A stretch of DNA of 64,000 nt from Volutella citrinella (taxonomy: Eukaryota; Ascomycota; Sordariomycetes; Hypocreales; Nectriaceae), in contig JAWZSP010000003.1 of assembly GCA_034401135.1 (NCBI GenBank), positions 186,001-250,000 of the forward strand. Reading direction: 5' to 3'. The notes under the pieces were generated by a model. The model had not been told where the DNA came from. It searched no databases and worked only from the letters and a program-made list of their open reading frames with translations. Below, piece after piece: positions 32,283 to 44,226 of this stretch (position 1 is its first letter; the number at the start of each line of letters is the position of its first letter). A program made the position numbers and the translations under genes.

Positions 32283-35200
32283 TCACTCACTACTCTGGCC
32301 TCTACTCGCCTCGTACAGCTCCATGAATCTCGTTCCCTCCTGCACGGCCAATTCTCTCGGGTTACCAACCTCGACAACCTGACCCCGGTCCATTACCACC
32401 ACTCGATCAAAGTCAGCAATCATGGCCCTCCTATGCGAGACGGCCAAGACTGTGTAGTCTCTGAACTCGCGATTGATGACTTGCTGCATTATACTCTCCG
32501 TATCTTGATCAACGCCGGAGTCTATCTCGTCCAATAGCAAGATGCCCCCAAGTGCACAGCTGCTACCGACGAATTCTTGCGCGGCTACCTTCATTCGGAT
32601 GCGGTGCCTCACAACTGCGCGTGCGAGAGAGAACAGCTGCTTCTGCCCGATGGTCAGGGTATCTGGGTCCAAGAATGCTCCAAGGCCACCCCTGTCTGAT
32701 ACCACCGCCCAGAGGTTAGTGACCTCCAGAGCAGCCTGGCGATCGCTCGCGTCTGCGGCGCCAAACGGGTCGAGGCAGGCCTGGAATGTTGAGTCACTGG
32801 TAATATTGACCGACTCTTGTGGCACAGCTATGATTCTCTGGCGTAATACCGATCTATCGACTCGGCAAAGCGGCGTGCCATCGATCCAAACTCCCGCCTC
32901 CAATGACCCTGGTTCTGGATCAAGAAGTTTGAGAAGAAGACAGACAAGGCTGGACTTGCCGCTGCCTTTGCGCCCACAAATTGCAATCTTTTCGCCAGGC
33001 GCCACAGTAAGATCTATGTTTCGCAAAGCCAGTTGGGGCTGGTAATTGCTCTCCTCTGATAGGCCTCTGTCACTGCTGCTGTAGTTAGTGGGCTGAGGAT
33101 AATATTGCTTCTTGAGGTGGCGTACTTGTAGCTGGCCGAGACGCCCCTGATCTCGATCTTTCCGTATCGCGGCCACGATTCGACTGGGATTGTGTCTTCC
33201 CCTGCCACTGCCTCTGCCTCTGTCTTCACATCTGTATTGAAGCTTCGCAGTCGAGAAACGGCACCTAGAATTGAGGTGAGTAGATACACGTGGCGGTTGG
33301 ACGGTCAGTATACATACCAAAACTCCTCTCTAACTGGGCCATGGATGTAACAATCTGGGTAAGATGATCTCCAAAAGACATTAGTGTAATCAAGGAGGCG
33401 CCCGTGAGTGCAGAACTAGCCCGCATCTTGACAGCCAACGTGGTCAAGTTGGTTGCAATCACCATGACGACTAGCCCCAACACAAGAATGAGCCAGTTCT
33501 GCAGCATCATCAGCAAGTATGATGGCCTCTGTGACGCATCTAGCAGTCCGAGGTGTTTGTCAACATGGTGGGCGACATTTCCAGATGCGCGCATCGTTAT
33601 GATGTCCTTTGTAGTCTCATTGAAATGCAAGCTGGAATAAATTAGTTGAAGATTGCACCTTGAGCTTTGTAGGTGAACATACTGCAATTGTTCCTTGCCT
33701 TCCTGATTCAGGTGACGCAGTTGTCTCGCAGTCCGAAGGTAGAACAGTTGGATAGCCCAGAGCAGCACCAGCAGGAATGGGTAGGTCATGATCAGGTAGG
33801 GCATGGCAGTCACCAGGACGACTGCTTGGCCAATGGCAACAAACATGAAGAATACGCAGTCGAGGAGCGCGCTGGGCAACTCGGTATCTGTAATCTTGAT
33901 GTCCTGATTGAAAAGATTGATAATCTGCCGCTGGTTCGTCTTTGTGAAGTAACTGAAGGGAGCACGCATCATTGTCCGAGTTGCATTGTTGTGCGAGCTG
34001 ACGCCGGCCTTGATGACAGCAAAGTAGAAGATGATGATGCCCAGACCCAACATGCATAGTGCGCAGGAAGTGTTGAGGAAGGCAAAGATTTCAATGTAGT
34101 AAGTGAAGGAGTGAGAGGGTGGTACCACTTCTTGGTCGTCGGCCCAGTACACAAGCCAGATGGTGGGAAAGTTGTATGTGAATCCGATCGCCGACCCCAG
34201 GAGCAATATTGAAGCCGCCACGCCGTATCCCATGGACTGGACATAATACTTGTAGAGATTGACGTCTCCCCCTTGCCGTTCCCGAGCCTCGTTCTCGCTC
34301 GTCGTAGCTGGTCTGGCCGCCTGTGTTGTAGTCTCGCCTTCTGTCTCGACAATATCCCAAGGTGCAGGAACACTCCTAGTCACAGAGCCAGTATATAGGT
34401 CCTGCGTAGGGGCGTTGTCACTGTCTTTCAACTGTTCGAAAGTGCCTTGTTGAGCCACCGTTCCAGCAGATGTCAAAGCAACGATGTGGCTAGCCTCGGA
34501 AAGATGGAGGGACGAACTGGTACAGAAGATGGTGGTGGCTAAGCGATGCCTTGCGATTCCACCAGGGCCGAATATTCGGTGAAATACCTGGGTTTCTGTA
34601 TCATGATCGAGTCCGCTGAACGGATCGTCGAAAAGAAGCAAGTCGGCGTCGAGATAGAGAGCTCTGGCTATTGCAACGCGCTGGTTCTGGCTACTAGAGA
34701 GAGAAATGCCGTTGCCGCCGATGATGGTATGGTCCCTTTCGGGTAGAGACTCGGATTGAAAGTCCACGTCAAGCATCGTGGCACGAATAACCTCCAGGTA
34801 ACGCTTTGGATCGAAGACCTGGCAGCCAAGAATGTTTTCTCGGATCGAAGTACTGTGGAGGGACGGCTCCTGGTCGCAATATGCTATTCGGAGTGCAGGG
34901 CTCGTAAATGTGATGCTCCCCTTACAGAACGGAATTTCGGATAGGAGCGCCTTGCAAAGGGCTGACTTGCCAGAAGCTGTCGGGCCATGTACGATTGTGA
35001 GGGCTGACTTTGGGAAGTCGACGTTGATATCATGCAGCGCCATCTTGCTGGATGCCCACCCGAAGCTTCCGTTGCGTACTGAAATCGCAGTCTCTGATAG
35101 GTTTGTGGGCACTTGCTGTTGCACCACGTCCGGTGTGGCATCATTTTCATCCATCTCCTCTGGCAAGGCTTTGTTGGACATCAGCTTTCGAGTGTCTTGC

Positions 35201-37013
35201 CGGTTCTCCGTCTGTAGGAATTTTTGAATCCGGTCAACAGTCGACACTGCAGAGAACAATAGCGGCAAGTCCTGGAGCAACTGTGTCAAAGGCCTTGCTA
35301 GCAGTATTATGTATGACAGCGACGTGAATATGGCAGTTGAGCCAAGGGGTTGTCGAGTAGCCGCGAAAGTCATGACGGGTGATATAAGTAGCGGAGCAAA
35401 AGCGACGACGGAGGAGATGACAGTAAGTATCCGGAACCGACCACTTGCTTTCAGCTCATCCGCCCGCAGCTGTTCAAGGGAATCTGTGAGTGGATTCGTC
35501 AACCCAGATAATTTGACGCTCTTCATCTTGGAAACAATGGCTGACGTCAAGCCCACCCGCTTCTGTAGGTGCTCTCTCCAGAGGTCCTGGGAGGCGCCGA
35601 TGTATCTGGCCACGGTGAATATGACCAAGGAGCAAAGCGCCACGACAATGATGGGGGCGATGAAAGCAAAACCCAGCTGCTTGTAGAGCAGCCAACTTGC
35701 GAGAGCCACCTCAATGATGCTTGCCCATATATTGTGGATCGGCATGAAGCCCAATCTAATGTGTTCCAAGTCCGCCTTCATGAGTGTCGCTGCTGTGGAT
35801 TTGTCGTCCAACGCGTGGGATTCGGTTAACTTTTTGTAGATGGCAGCTGCCAGACCTAAATTATAAAGTAAGCACAAAAGTCCACACGATGAAGGCGTTT
35901 GTAGCGCCAGGAATGGCTTACATCCTGTCGCCATGTGCAGTGATCGGTGATGCAGATACTGGTAGATGGCTGCTGAGAGGGCGATGCCCCCGTATATGAG
36001 TGTACTTGCCGCGATTAAGCCACTTCCAAGACTTGATAGTTGGTCATCATCTTCATGGCTGGACAGGTAGCGGAGCAGACTGTTGATGAAGAAGGGTTGG
36101 CAGAAGGTAAAGCCCACCAGGGCAAGTCGTGGGAGCACGGGAAGCAGCAGCGGATAGACTAAAGTGCGAGCTAGCGACTTGAGGAGCCCATAATTGTTTT
36201 CGTGAAGGGTTTCGTAGTCGAGATGGTGTTGGAATCGTTTGTGGAGAAGGTGGCTCTTTAATGGGTTATCGAGTGGATAGAGAACGTCAGGAGTCAGGCT
36301 ACCCTGGTGACCGTTTAGGAAGATGGAGTTCAACCAGAGATAGACACCTGCTCCGAGCATCCCTGAGCTTTCCTCTTGTCCGTGGGGTTCCGATGTCTCC
36401 CATGATACCCATTTATCCTTGTTGATGGATTCTGTTGTCAGCAGGAGGGCTTTTGCAGCGACCAGTGCTGGAAAGACACGTGCCACCTGGAACTCGGGTG
36501 CGACTCTCGAAGCCAACCAGAAAGTGCGAGATTGGACGATATCGAGCACAAGAGTTACAAGTAGAAAAACTGATAGAAGGACGGAGTTGTGTCGTGATCG
36601 ACCATGCTCAAAGAAGGACAGCCCGAGGATGGCCAACGCGACGAGCAGCTGGACGAATGTAGAGGCAATGAAGAGTCCTTTGTTGGTGAAGGACTGAGAT
36701 GCAACGAGGACTAGCCACGTTAGATGAAAAATAATGTATGGGAGAACGGCGATCTGCAGACGTTAGCCAGAGTCGAGATCTTGGGACCGGCACAGGTTCT
36801 GACGAGTTTAATCAGCTGCAGGCTTGGCGCCTGAACAATGACTGGCTTGTGACAAAGTGACGCTATTCTATAGAGCGCACAAGGGATAAACAAAGCGGCG
36901 GGAAAAAGAGAGAGGGCGATAGTTTGGAAGCGAAGCGTAAAGTCGAGGCCATCGCGACAGGCCGAGGCGGCAGACCCGATGTGGTTGTCGGCGGAGCAGG
37001 CGGCGAACAACAT
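32283..37013 (-). CDS. Full-length ABCC-type (MRP) ABC transporter
   Basis: Six exons: 36804-37013, 35922-36753, 33683-35855, 33318-33631, 33126-33264, 32283-33072; 1485 residues, normal for fungal ABCC. Layout: five-helix N-terminal TMD0, TMD1, NBD1, TMD2, NBD2. NBD1 has Walker A GPTASGKSAL (about 638) and Walker B LLLFDDPFSG, but its signature is LSSSQ (about 736) instead of LSGGQ. NBD2 has Walker A GRKGSGKSSL (about 1259), signature LTIGQ (about 1364) and an intact catalytic Glu in ILLLDEIDSG. The donor of intron 1 (GTCAGA) is weak but is the only one keeping frame. The acceptor of the last intron is ambiguous (ACAGCAGCAG). Such pumps export conjugates, drugs or metabolites at the plasma or vacuolar membrane. 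No partner gene next to it is obvious. Confidence 0.92.
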
Positions 37014-38006
37014 GACGGCTAGTATTTGACTGGCATCTCATCGAGGCCCGCTACCGAGTCGAAGAGGGACAGAGGAAGCAAGAAGCGAAGCATGAGTTGA
37101 ATGCAAGACAAGACAGACAAGTTGCAAACCCACACACGCGCCGTTTTGCGCTGAGCCCGTCCAACGTTCCACGCCCATTGGCTGCGACCATTCTCAGACA
37201 CAAGCCGCATCACCCCACCGGATCGGCCGAGAGGGTTTAAGAGCGGTCGGCTACGTACGTACGCATCCCCCATGTGTCGCACAGGGGGTTCGTTCTTAAT
37301 CTGGGTGTATCCGTCGGTGCATGGCTCAGTTGACGCTGGGGGCCGAGAGGCGCCCATTGGCCAGCGGGCATCTAGAGACATCTAGGCCAGGCCCAGGCGA
37401 TTTAGCACCCCTGCAGGCGCCGGAAAGTGGGGGAGGGGCTCCGTGACTTGGTTCTGTGTTGCCGCGTGGGTGGCCGCGTGGACTCTCGAGTTGTGGGCGA
37501 AGGCTTTGGCCTTGGGAGGATTAGTTTTAATTATAGTCGGCTGCACTACGAGGCTATTGATGCGTTTGGACCCTGACAAAGACGACGGCCCTTTTCCGAG
37601 TCAATGAAGCTGCATGCAAAATGAGGCCATCGGGATCGCACCCCACAGAGCAGCCATTGCTTTCCACCAACCACCCTGTTGGGCTGGAAGCTGAAGCCAT
37701 TGCCGGGCGACAGTAAGCTCAAAATGGATCCTTAAAACTGCCTTGAAGGTTTCCGCATGCACTTCTAGGCCCATCATCCATGTCTGTAGGTGGTTTGGGC
37801 GCGATCAAGGAATTACAGACTGGTATATTGAGGACAATAAATGTGCGTGCAGTTCACTCCGCCCTACCCTTCCTCCTCTTGGCCACCCCCGGATCTGTCA
37901 ACGAGGTGCTTTGAGTACCCCGGTCCTCTTCCCCGTCGCCTGACGGACCGTTTTGCTCGCCAGGTAGTGGCCTTGTACGACTATCCGACGAATTGCGTTC
38001 CAAGTC
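37014..38006. other. Intergenic, no gene supported
   Basis: 1.0 kb upstream of the ABC transporter. It has a short ACGTACGTACGCA tract near 37252 and CGG/CCG-rich patches. No gene, RNA or long repeat recognised. Confidence 0.5.
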
Positions 38007-39190
38007 CTAGGGAAGGCCCGACAGCGACGCAACATCAAAGTCCAGCTCCGTCGGCAACTGATCAATGGCAGAACAAATGTTCTTAAAGTGATTGGGCAGC
38101 CATTTATCGTAGACATTCCTTGTAAATTGGTACGCTGTCCACTTCTCCTTGCCATCTAGCGCGGTGAAGAAGAACTCGTGGATGGGGTGGCGGTAGTACT
38201 GGATCTTGCCGCCATCGATAACGGGATAGTGACCAAAGATGCGCACTGCCCGATGGTCGTGCGAGATGGAGAAGGCGAGAATTTGACGGTGGACGTCGTC
38301 CCCGCGATTCACGGCACAAAAGAGCTCGGCGACGGCTCGCACCACAAGAGTCATGCTGTGCGCATTCTGGCGGTCCGCCACGTCCAGTACTCCAGTGCCG
38401 CACTTCACCTCAGACGTATGGAAGGGGAAGTGCATGTAGTACGTGCCCATGAACAGGGACTGGTCCCCAGCGAGAAAGTCGCCAAGGAAAGGTGACAGCT
38501 TGGCAAGCTGGTCATCGGTGAATGCCTCACGCCTGAAGCCCACGGAGTAGTCGGGTTGGGGACGCGTCCCGGTCAGCGGGATCGAGTTGTTCCAGCCCTC
38601 GTTGACACTCTCTGCAACAATGCCGAGGTGCCTCGCGCCGAACGTAGCAAGGGTCTCGGCCGAGGGCACGATTAATCGGGCGATGTCCTGAATGACCCGG
38701 GCCTCATTCCCATTTTGCAGCTTTTGACAGGTCGATTCGAATACATCGTCGCGGAAAAGCGAGTCTCCGGTAAACACCTGAGCCGCCTCGAGTAGATTTT
38801 GACAAGGCCTCTGCTTGCGCCGGTGATACCCAGGTCGGACTTTACCATAAAACTGCCTTTGGTGCCTAGGATCGTCTCATAGCGCGGGTCTCGGTAGGGC
38901 GCACTCTTCTCTTCTCTCGGCTTCTGGTCACTTGGTGTCGTAGACGTGACAGTATTCGATTGTTTCCGGGCCAGCAAATGCTGCACGTCGGGTTCGAACT
39001 ATTCTTTTGGCCACCGTCCTTCGCTCGCCCAGAAACCGACCGGATTGACCAGCTTGTACGTGTCGCGGTTACTAGTCGCGAGTCTGTCGAATAATCCAGG
39101 AGATGGCTGAGGTCTCCTCTGAGGAGAGCTAGGACTGTTGGGGTCTGTTGCGTCAATGGGACGCTTTGTACCGCGCTTGCCATGCACCAA
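38007..39190 (-). pseudogene. Decayed DUF7924-type fungal gene
   Basis: The minus strand carries a large, well-conserved piece of a fungal family of unknown function (annotated DUF7924, from memory). The 3' block (38007 to about 38808) reads DSLFRDDVFESTCQKLQ, NEARVIQDIARLIVPSAETL, PDYSVGFRREAFTDDQLAKL, ADRQNAHSMTLVVRAVAEL, ISHDHRAVRIFGHYPVIDG and GKEKWTAYQFTRNVYDKW. Upstream are SDQKPREEKSAPYRDPRYET and GSFMVKSDLGITGAS. Two lesions break it. A TAG at 38999-39001 interrupts GRWPKE-FEP, where relatives have a Tyr codon. A one-base loss near 38808-38814 shifts the frame between ASRGL and CQNLLEAAQ. No splice sites remove either. The 5' end is uncertain: an N-terminal part in another frame may reach 39553. 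The family is multicopy in moulds, which fits loss of one copy. Confidence 0.75.
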
Positions 39191-40233
39191 GGGATCCTGC
39201 GAGTGCCCAGTTGCGATGCCTGCGCAATGCGGGAGATTCGAATGTCCAAGCGGCTGAGACGGAGAGGGTTGGTCGAGTTCGGTAGGTTCAGGGGCTCGTC
39301 GGTGCGGTTACCGGCTTCCTTGTCACTCTCCTGGTCAATGTCAGCGAGGGTGTCTCTCAGCGCCTGGTAAAACAACTACCTTGATCTTTGGACGCCAACG
39401 CCAACCCAGACGACGCGCGACAGTTGGGGTCGGCTGATTGTGATCGAGTACGAGCCATGGCGAAACAATTGTCGGGAGGCCAGCCAGGGGGGTTGTGGAT
39501 GGTGTTGACGCGCTTAATGGTTGGTCGGGGATTGTTGATCGTTCAGGCGCCAACTACAGCCGCATGACGTGGAGCTGGACTGTCTGGCTCCGTCGGGAGC
39601 ACTCAGACTGGGGGGGCCTGCATCGGCGACAGATTGAGTACCATCCGGCATGGTGGATGTCGTTCTGGCAACGTGGACAGGAGCGTTGAAAAGGAGTGGG
39701 ATGGCGGTCCTTCCAGTTGGCTGCGCCGTGGGTTGTTGACCGGAGACGGAAGAATACGCACTCCGCTGCGCCCAGCAAGCCACCCACCACTGGTCATGTT
39801 CATTCCAACTTGGCAATGATTTCATCCGAAATGGCCTGCGATGCGCACCCGCTATCTTTCATCATGTAATATTTCTGCAGCTTTTCGATGCTTTGGTCAT
39901 TGTGCTTCCATTCGCCTATTATGAACAGGACTAGTCGTTGCCCGACCAAGGCGCTTGCATAGGACAGCATATTAACAGACAGAGGACCCTTGGATCCGTT
40001 TGCACATAGGAAAGGATAGCTTTCAGATATAATCGCTGCGAATATAGCCTCTATTCAGGCCCGGTGGCGACAATTCATCATTGGCATCGCTATTACATGT
40101 AGCTCCCGAGTCTTCAACACAACCGCTTTTCCTCTGCTGCGTGATGTTAAAAACCCCAGGCTATTTTTATTAAATCCAGTCGCAGCCGTAGACGGCCCAC
40201 TTCGCGATTGATGGCAATCGTTTCTCAATCCTC
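39191..40233. other. Intergenic; may include the lost 5' end of the decayed gene
   Basis: 1.0 kb. From 39554 back to 39362 a minus-strand frame (MAPERSTIPDQPLSAST) could be the old first exon of the decayed gene, followed by a GTAGTT donor near 39380. Beyond that I see only random frames and an AT-rich stretch before 40234 that suits a 3' untranslated region. Confidence 0.35.
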
Positions 40234-42474
40234 TCATTCCACTCCTGTGGGAGGCGGGCGAGATGCACCCCAAAATTTCAGCCTTGACACACCCCCATTG
40301 CATTGTCCAACCCAGGCAATCGCTCCCTTGACCATTCTCCCGACTCGTGAAACTCCCGAAACGACCCCTGGTATAAAAATCTTCTGCACTAACCACGCGA
40401 CTGCCGCTTCGTCGCCAAATCGGATGCCACACAACCACACCAACAACGACAACGCCAAAAACCCCATTATCCCCGCCAGACTCAGATTGGCGTGACTCTG
40501 CTCTCGGAACTTGATGTGCTTGCATGCTTCAGACTGCCCCCTCTTGGCCAATTCGTCCTCTGCTCCGGGAAGATCAGAGCCCAGGCCTTGGGCGACACCC
40601 ACCACGTCGAGCTGAAGTCGCGAGAGTTTGATCTGGAGTAGACGCCTCATCTCCGTCTTCCAGTAATCAGAAGGAAGAGCCGCGAATATGACGCCCCCTT
40701 GGCGCCTGATCTTGAGCTGATTGCTCTGGTGAGAGTATGACTGCACGAAATAGTCGGGGATAGACAGCGTGAGATTCAGCAGCGTGACTGTGTCTGCCAC
40801 ATACGGGTCACTCCACTGTGGGCTGAGCAGCTCGCTGTCCTCGGAAAGATTCGGGTACCATGTTGCTCCTGTTCGAGGATGTCTGATGCTGACCTCGCGT
40901 GCGCATGCGAGCATTGTGTGTCTTTGCAGGTTGTTCCAACAGACCTGACCGAAGTTGCTCTGCATCCCAACCCCGGGAACGGCGGGAAAGATGGGATCAT
41001 CACTCGGACCCGCATAGTATCCCGTCGAAGAAACGAGGAACAAGGTTGTCGATGCATTCGCGACTTGGAGTTCAGGACGCACAAGTCTGAAGTTGTCTCT
41101 CTTATCCCATGGATCGCCACCCTCGCTGGGGAACACTCTAGAGAGCCAGGTTAGCACACGCGGAATGATCACAAGATGAACGCGGGCAGCGTACTGAATG
41201 CGATGATCTCGTATCTTAAACAGCAGACTTCTGAAATACTCCTTTGTCATTTCAGGGTACTCGAAGGATGCGGTCCAGTTGGGCTCTGGTCGATATGCCC
41301 TCTTGAACTCGCCCAAGAAATAGGTGACTTTCCGAGTCCCTGGCTTGCTGCCGGGCTCCGATCTGAGAAATGGCTCTCCCGGTCGGATCGGCGAGCAGAC
41401 CGACTTTATTCGGAACTCGGAACGGTGCGGGTGATTGAATCCAAGAACACCAGAGTCTAGATAGCCCGTGTCCATGGAGAATGCCCCTTTCGCGCCGTAG
41501 AGGCAAGCATCACTGGAGAAGGGACATGAGGCGTTGTGGTCTTCCTTGAACGGAATTCTAGGCGTGTAAAAGTACGAGCATTCTCCTTCCACGGGTTGAT
41601 CCGTATAGCACGATTCAGCGTATGAGATGGCCTTGAGAGACCGGTCCGAGCCGAGCTGGGAATAGGGACCCTTGTTTGGGGGGTGAGTGTCTTCCTCCGG
41701 TGAGCTGAACCTGATGGTTGGGCGAGCGTAAAGCTCAGAGAGCCACACGCCACAAGCTTGGTTCCTGATGAGGGCGGCTGGGCCGCTTACGATGGACGAT
41801 GTCGAGATGGCAATGAGCTGCTGTCCGAGCACGATGGCGAAGAGGAGCATGGCGACGCTTGAGATCCACGTGAATGCCCAGGCATCGCCTCTGAAATTGG
41901 CCCACGTTCTGGCCATAATGCCTCTTCGCGCCTCTGACTGGCTGTCCGATAGTCGAATCTGGTCCTGGGCCAAGTGCCCGCTCAGCAGCCGACGAACGGC
42001 GTCGCCGAGGGAATGTGCCTGCAAGATGGACTCTTGCACTCCAGATTCCAACCGATGGCCTCTGCTGTCGAGATCCCTGAGCCGTATCCGAGGTGGTCTC
42101 TCCACTCCTTCGGCTTGAGCAGCCCCGTCATCGTCTGTAAATTCATGGCGAACCAGTCGCAGTCTATCAGCGTCCCCGCCCTGCCACGGTTTGCGACCAA
42201 ACTGTGCCCGGATGGTGGCAAACAAGCGGCTGATGGGCGGCACTAGCAATTTTAGCAAGACAAAAACCCGGGGGAGTGTCAGTGCCAGAAGAACGGCGAT
42301 GGTGTTGGTGATGACCTGGGCTGTGGTCTCGGAAACCAGGATTTGGCCGCCTGCGCATAGATTCAGCACCCAAAAAGACACACGGGGTTCGGGCCACTTA
42401 CTCCGCCATGATGGCAGCTCATTGTTTCGCCAATAGCCCAAGACTATTGACGTATTCTGGCCTGTGGTGGCCAT
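40234..42474 (-). CDS. Fungal integral membrane protein of unknown function
   Basis: Exons 42402-42474 and 40234-42350; 729 residues from MATTGQNTS. The 51-bp intron (42351-42401) has GTAAGT/CGCAG sites and is a multiple of three, so the frame is open through it too. Predicted membrane segments: about 36-62 (TNTIAVLLALTLPRVFVLLK), about 180-205 (TWISSVAMLLFAIVLGQQL) and about 664-687 (LAGIMGFLALSLLVWLCGI). Between the second and third is a large extracytoplasmic region of roughly 450 residues with Cys pairs (CYTDQPVEGEC, CPFSSDAC) and N-glycosylation sequons (NASC, NWTA, NLTL). I know this architecture as an unnamed, often multicopy family in Sordariomycetes; no enzyme motif is seen. The ATG chosen is the first; upstream reading starts with TTG. 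Confidence 0.78.
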   Translation of the reverse strand: MATTGQNTSIVLGYWRNNELPSWRSKWPEPRVSFWVLNLCAGGQILVSETTAQVITNTIAVLLALTLPRVFVLLKLLVPPISRLFATIRAQFGRKPWQGGDADRLRLVRHEFTDDDGAAQAEGVERPPRIRLRDLDSRGHRLESGVQESILQAHSLGDAVRRLLSGHLAQDQIRLSDSQSEARRGIMARTWANFRGDAWAFTWISSVAMLLFAIVLGQQLIAISTSSIVSGPAALIRNQACGVWLSELYARPTIRFSSPEEDTHPPNKGPYSQLGSDRSLKAISYAESCYTDQPVEGECSYFYTPRIPFKEDHNASCPFSSDACLYGAKGAFSMDTGYLDSGVLGFNHPHRSEFRIKSVCSPIRPGEPFLRSEPGSKPGTRKVTYFLGEFKRAYRPEPNWTASFEYPEMTKEYFRSLLFKIRDHRIQYAARVHLVIIPRVLTWLSRVFPSEGGDPWDKRDNFRLVRPELQVANASTTLFLVSSTGYYAGPSDDPIFPAVPGVGMQSNFGQVCWNNLQRHTMLACAREVSIRHPRTGATWYPNLSEDSELLSPQWSDPYVADTVTLLNLTLSIPDYFVQSYSHQSNQLKIRRQGGVIFAALPSDYWKTEMRRLLQIKLSRLQLDVVGVAQGLGSDLPGAEDELAKRGQSEACKHIKFREQSHANLSLAGIMGFLALSLLVWLCGIRFGDEAAVAWLVQKIFIPGVVSGVSRVGRMVKGAIAWVGQCNGGVSRLKFWGASRPPPTGVE

Positions 42475-43022
42475 GTCACGGCAGGGCTGTCGTATAAGAC
42501 GCAGCAACGTGGGCCTTGCAGGTCAAGGCTGAGACTCTGAGTAGGATCGTCAAAACCCCGCCCCCAACTCGATGCGACGCTGCTACCAGTCCACGTGACT
42601 GTCATGAGGTTGCGACAAACATGAAACGCCTATTTTCTGATGTCGGTCGAGATGGAGGTCCGCTGCTGGGATTTCTACCTCACCTGCGGCCTTGCAGTGT
42701 CACACTGTGGGATGTTAAGTGAAGCGGGGAATAGCAGCATATTCCAAAGTCTCCACGACACAACATTTTTACCACGCCCCAATGACTCCTCGTGCGAGGT
42801 CTCAGGATTACAATTTAAGGATACCGGATATGAGACGAAGTTGCGCTTCCAGGCACAAGTCGTAGGAATAATGACGACGAGGATGCACTCACCTCCAAGC
42901 CAGGTATCAATTATCACTGAACACTATTCCATACAGCCACAAGCCATGAGGGTTGACGAGAGCCGTCCCAAGAAGTGACAGCACCTCAACCAGGCCCATA
43001 GAAACAATATAATTGCAAGCAC
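42475..43022. other. Intergenic, no gene supported
   Basis: 548 bp between the membrane-protein start and the SDR 3' end. A plus-strand frame (42640-42978) has no domain. Nothing else found. Confidence 0.5.
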
Positions 43023-43959
43023 TCAACCAATCTTGATCCCACCGCCGCTGGCACTCACGACACACCCCGTGATCCATCGCGCATCCGCGCTGCAAAGCAG
43101 CCCAACAACATCTGCAACGTCATCTGGCTGACCAAACTTCGGTATGCTCTGCGTTGGGAAAAACTCGTCCTGGAATCGCTTCACTGCCTCTGGCCCGCAG
43201 TTGACCACGGCCTCTGTCTCCGTGAGGCCAACCGTCACAGCATTCGCCGTGGTGCCCGCCATGAACGCGTACTTGATCATGATTGTCAGCGTGCTTTGCT
43301 CCATCAAGAGTTGAGAGAATTGGCAACAGAGAGCATACCTTTTCCTCCTTGCCGCCAAACGCCTGCGCCCACGTCCGACACAGCGACTCGCCCGCAGACT
43401 TGCCAGCAGCGTACATGAGCTGCATGCTCCACGGCTGCCGAGATCGAATAGACGAGAGGTAGATGATGCGACTGTCGCGCTGGAAGTACTGCCTGCGGAC
43501 CAGTTCCTCGACAATCAACACGGGCGTCTGCACGTTGCCGAGCAGGCTGTGCTGGATCTCCTCGGCACTCATCTCCCCAATCACACCGGGCATCGGGTCG
43601 CACGCCGAGTTGACAAAGATGTCTACACGGCCACTGAATGTGTTGCGGACCTCATTCGCGATGGTCTCGTGGCAGTCGCTCGAGAAGATGTCGGCAACAA
43701 AGCCCTTGATCACGAGACTGCTCGGCCGTTCTCGCCCTGTGGCGGCAAAGACGTTGGCGCTGATCTCTTCGTTTAGGGATTCGGAAAGGGCGCGGACACC
43801 CGCGTCAGTGCTGCATGTTCCGAGGATGGAGCAGCCCCGAGAGGCCAGGTTGAAGGCTATGGCACGGCCGATGCCCCGCGATGCCCCGCTGATGACGGCG
43901 ACTTTGCCGACGAGGTCGAGTTCGCGAGAGCGGGGTTCTGATGGCTGGGGGATTGACAT
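43023..43959 (-). CDS. Classical short-chain dehydrogenase/reductase
   Basis: Exons 43339-43959 and 43023-43271; 289 residues. The nucleotide site is SGASRGIGRAI (TGxxxGIG type, Ser first). The active site is intact: SSIRS with Ser, and YAAGKSAGE (YxxxK). The usual NNAG reads NSAC, an unusual variant of the structural motif. The end (FGQPDDVADVVGLLCSADARWITGCVVSASGG) is characteristic of 3-oxoacyl-ACP-reductase-like SDRs. The intron (43272-43338) joins GGKEEK to YAFMAGTTANAV; its acceptor is the less common AAG. Cytosolic NAD(P)-dependent oxidoreductase; substrate unknown. The preference for NADP is suggested by the Arg in the glycine motif (inference). Confidence 0.88.
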
Positions 43960-44226
43960 GGCAGTTTCTGGGGGGTGATGCTTTTATTGGCAAGAAACTT
44001 GGGACAGCAATGAGGATGCAAATGAATATAAGATGCAAATGGTGATATAGATTCACAGATGTTGGCTGCAGAGGGGTAATGTGGCGCGATTAAGATGCGT
44101 GCAGTAGCGTGTGGCGGCGTGAGTCATTTCCTTAGTTTGCCATCTATCTCGTGTAGTGATGTCACAGGAGGTGCTGATCAAGTGGCGCCGAAGCGATCAT
44201 TTCCTCCGAGTTACACGTCGGCTTAG

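Noticed and set aside
43272..43338. Unspliced reading through the SDR intron
   Set aside because: The open frame continues but yields a sequence lacking the SDR C-terminus; the spliced form restores GTTANAVTVGLT and the conserved end.
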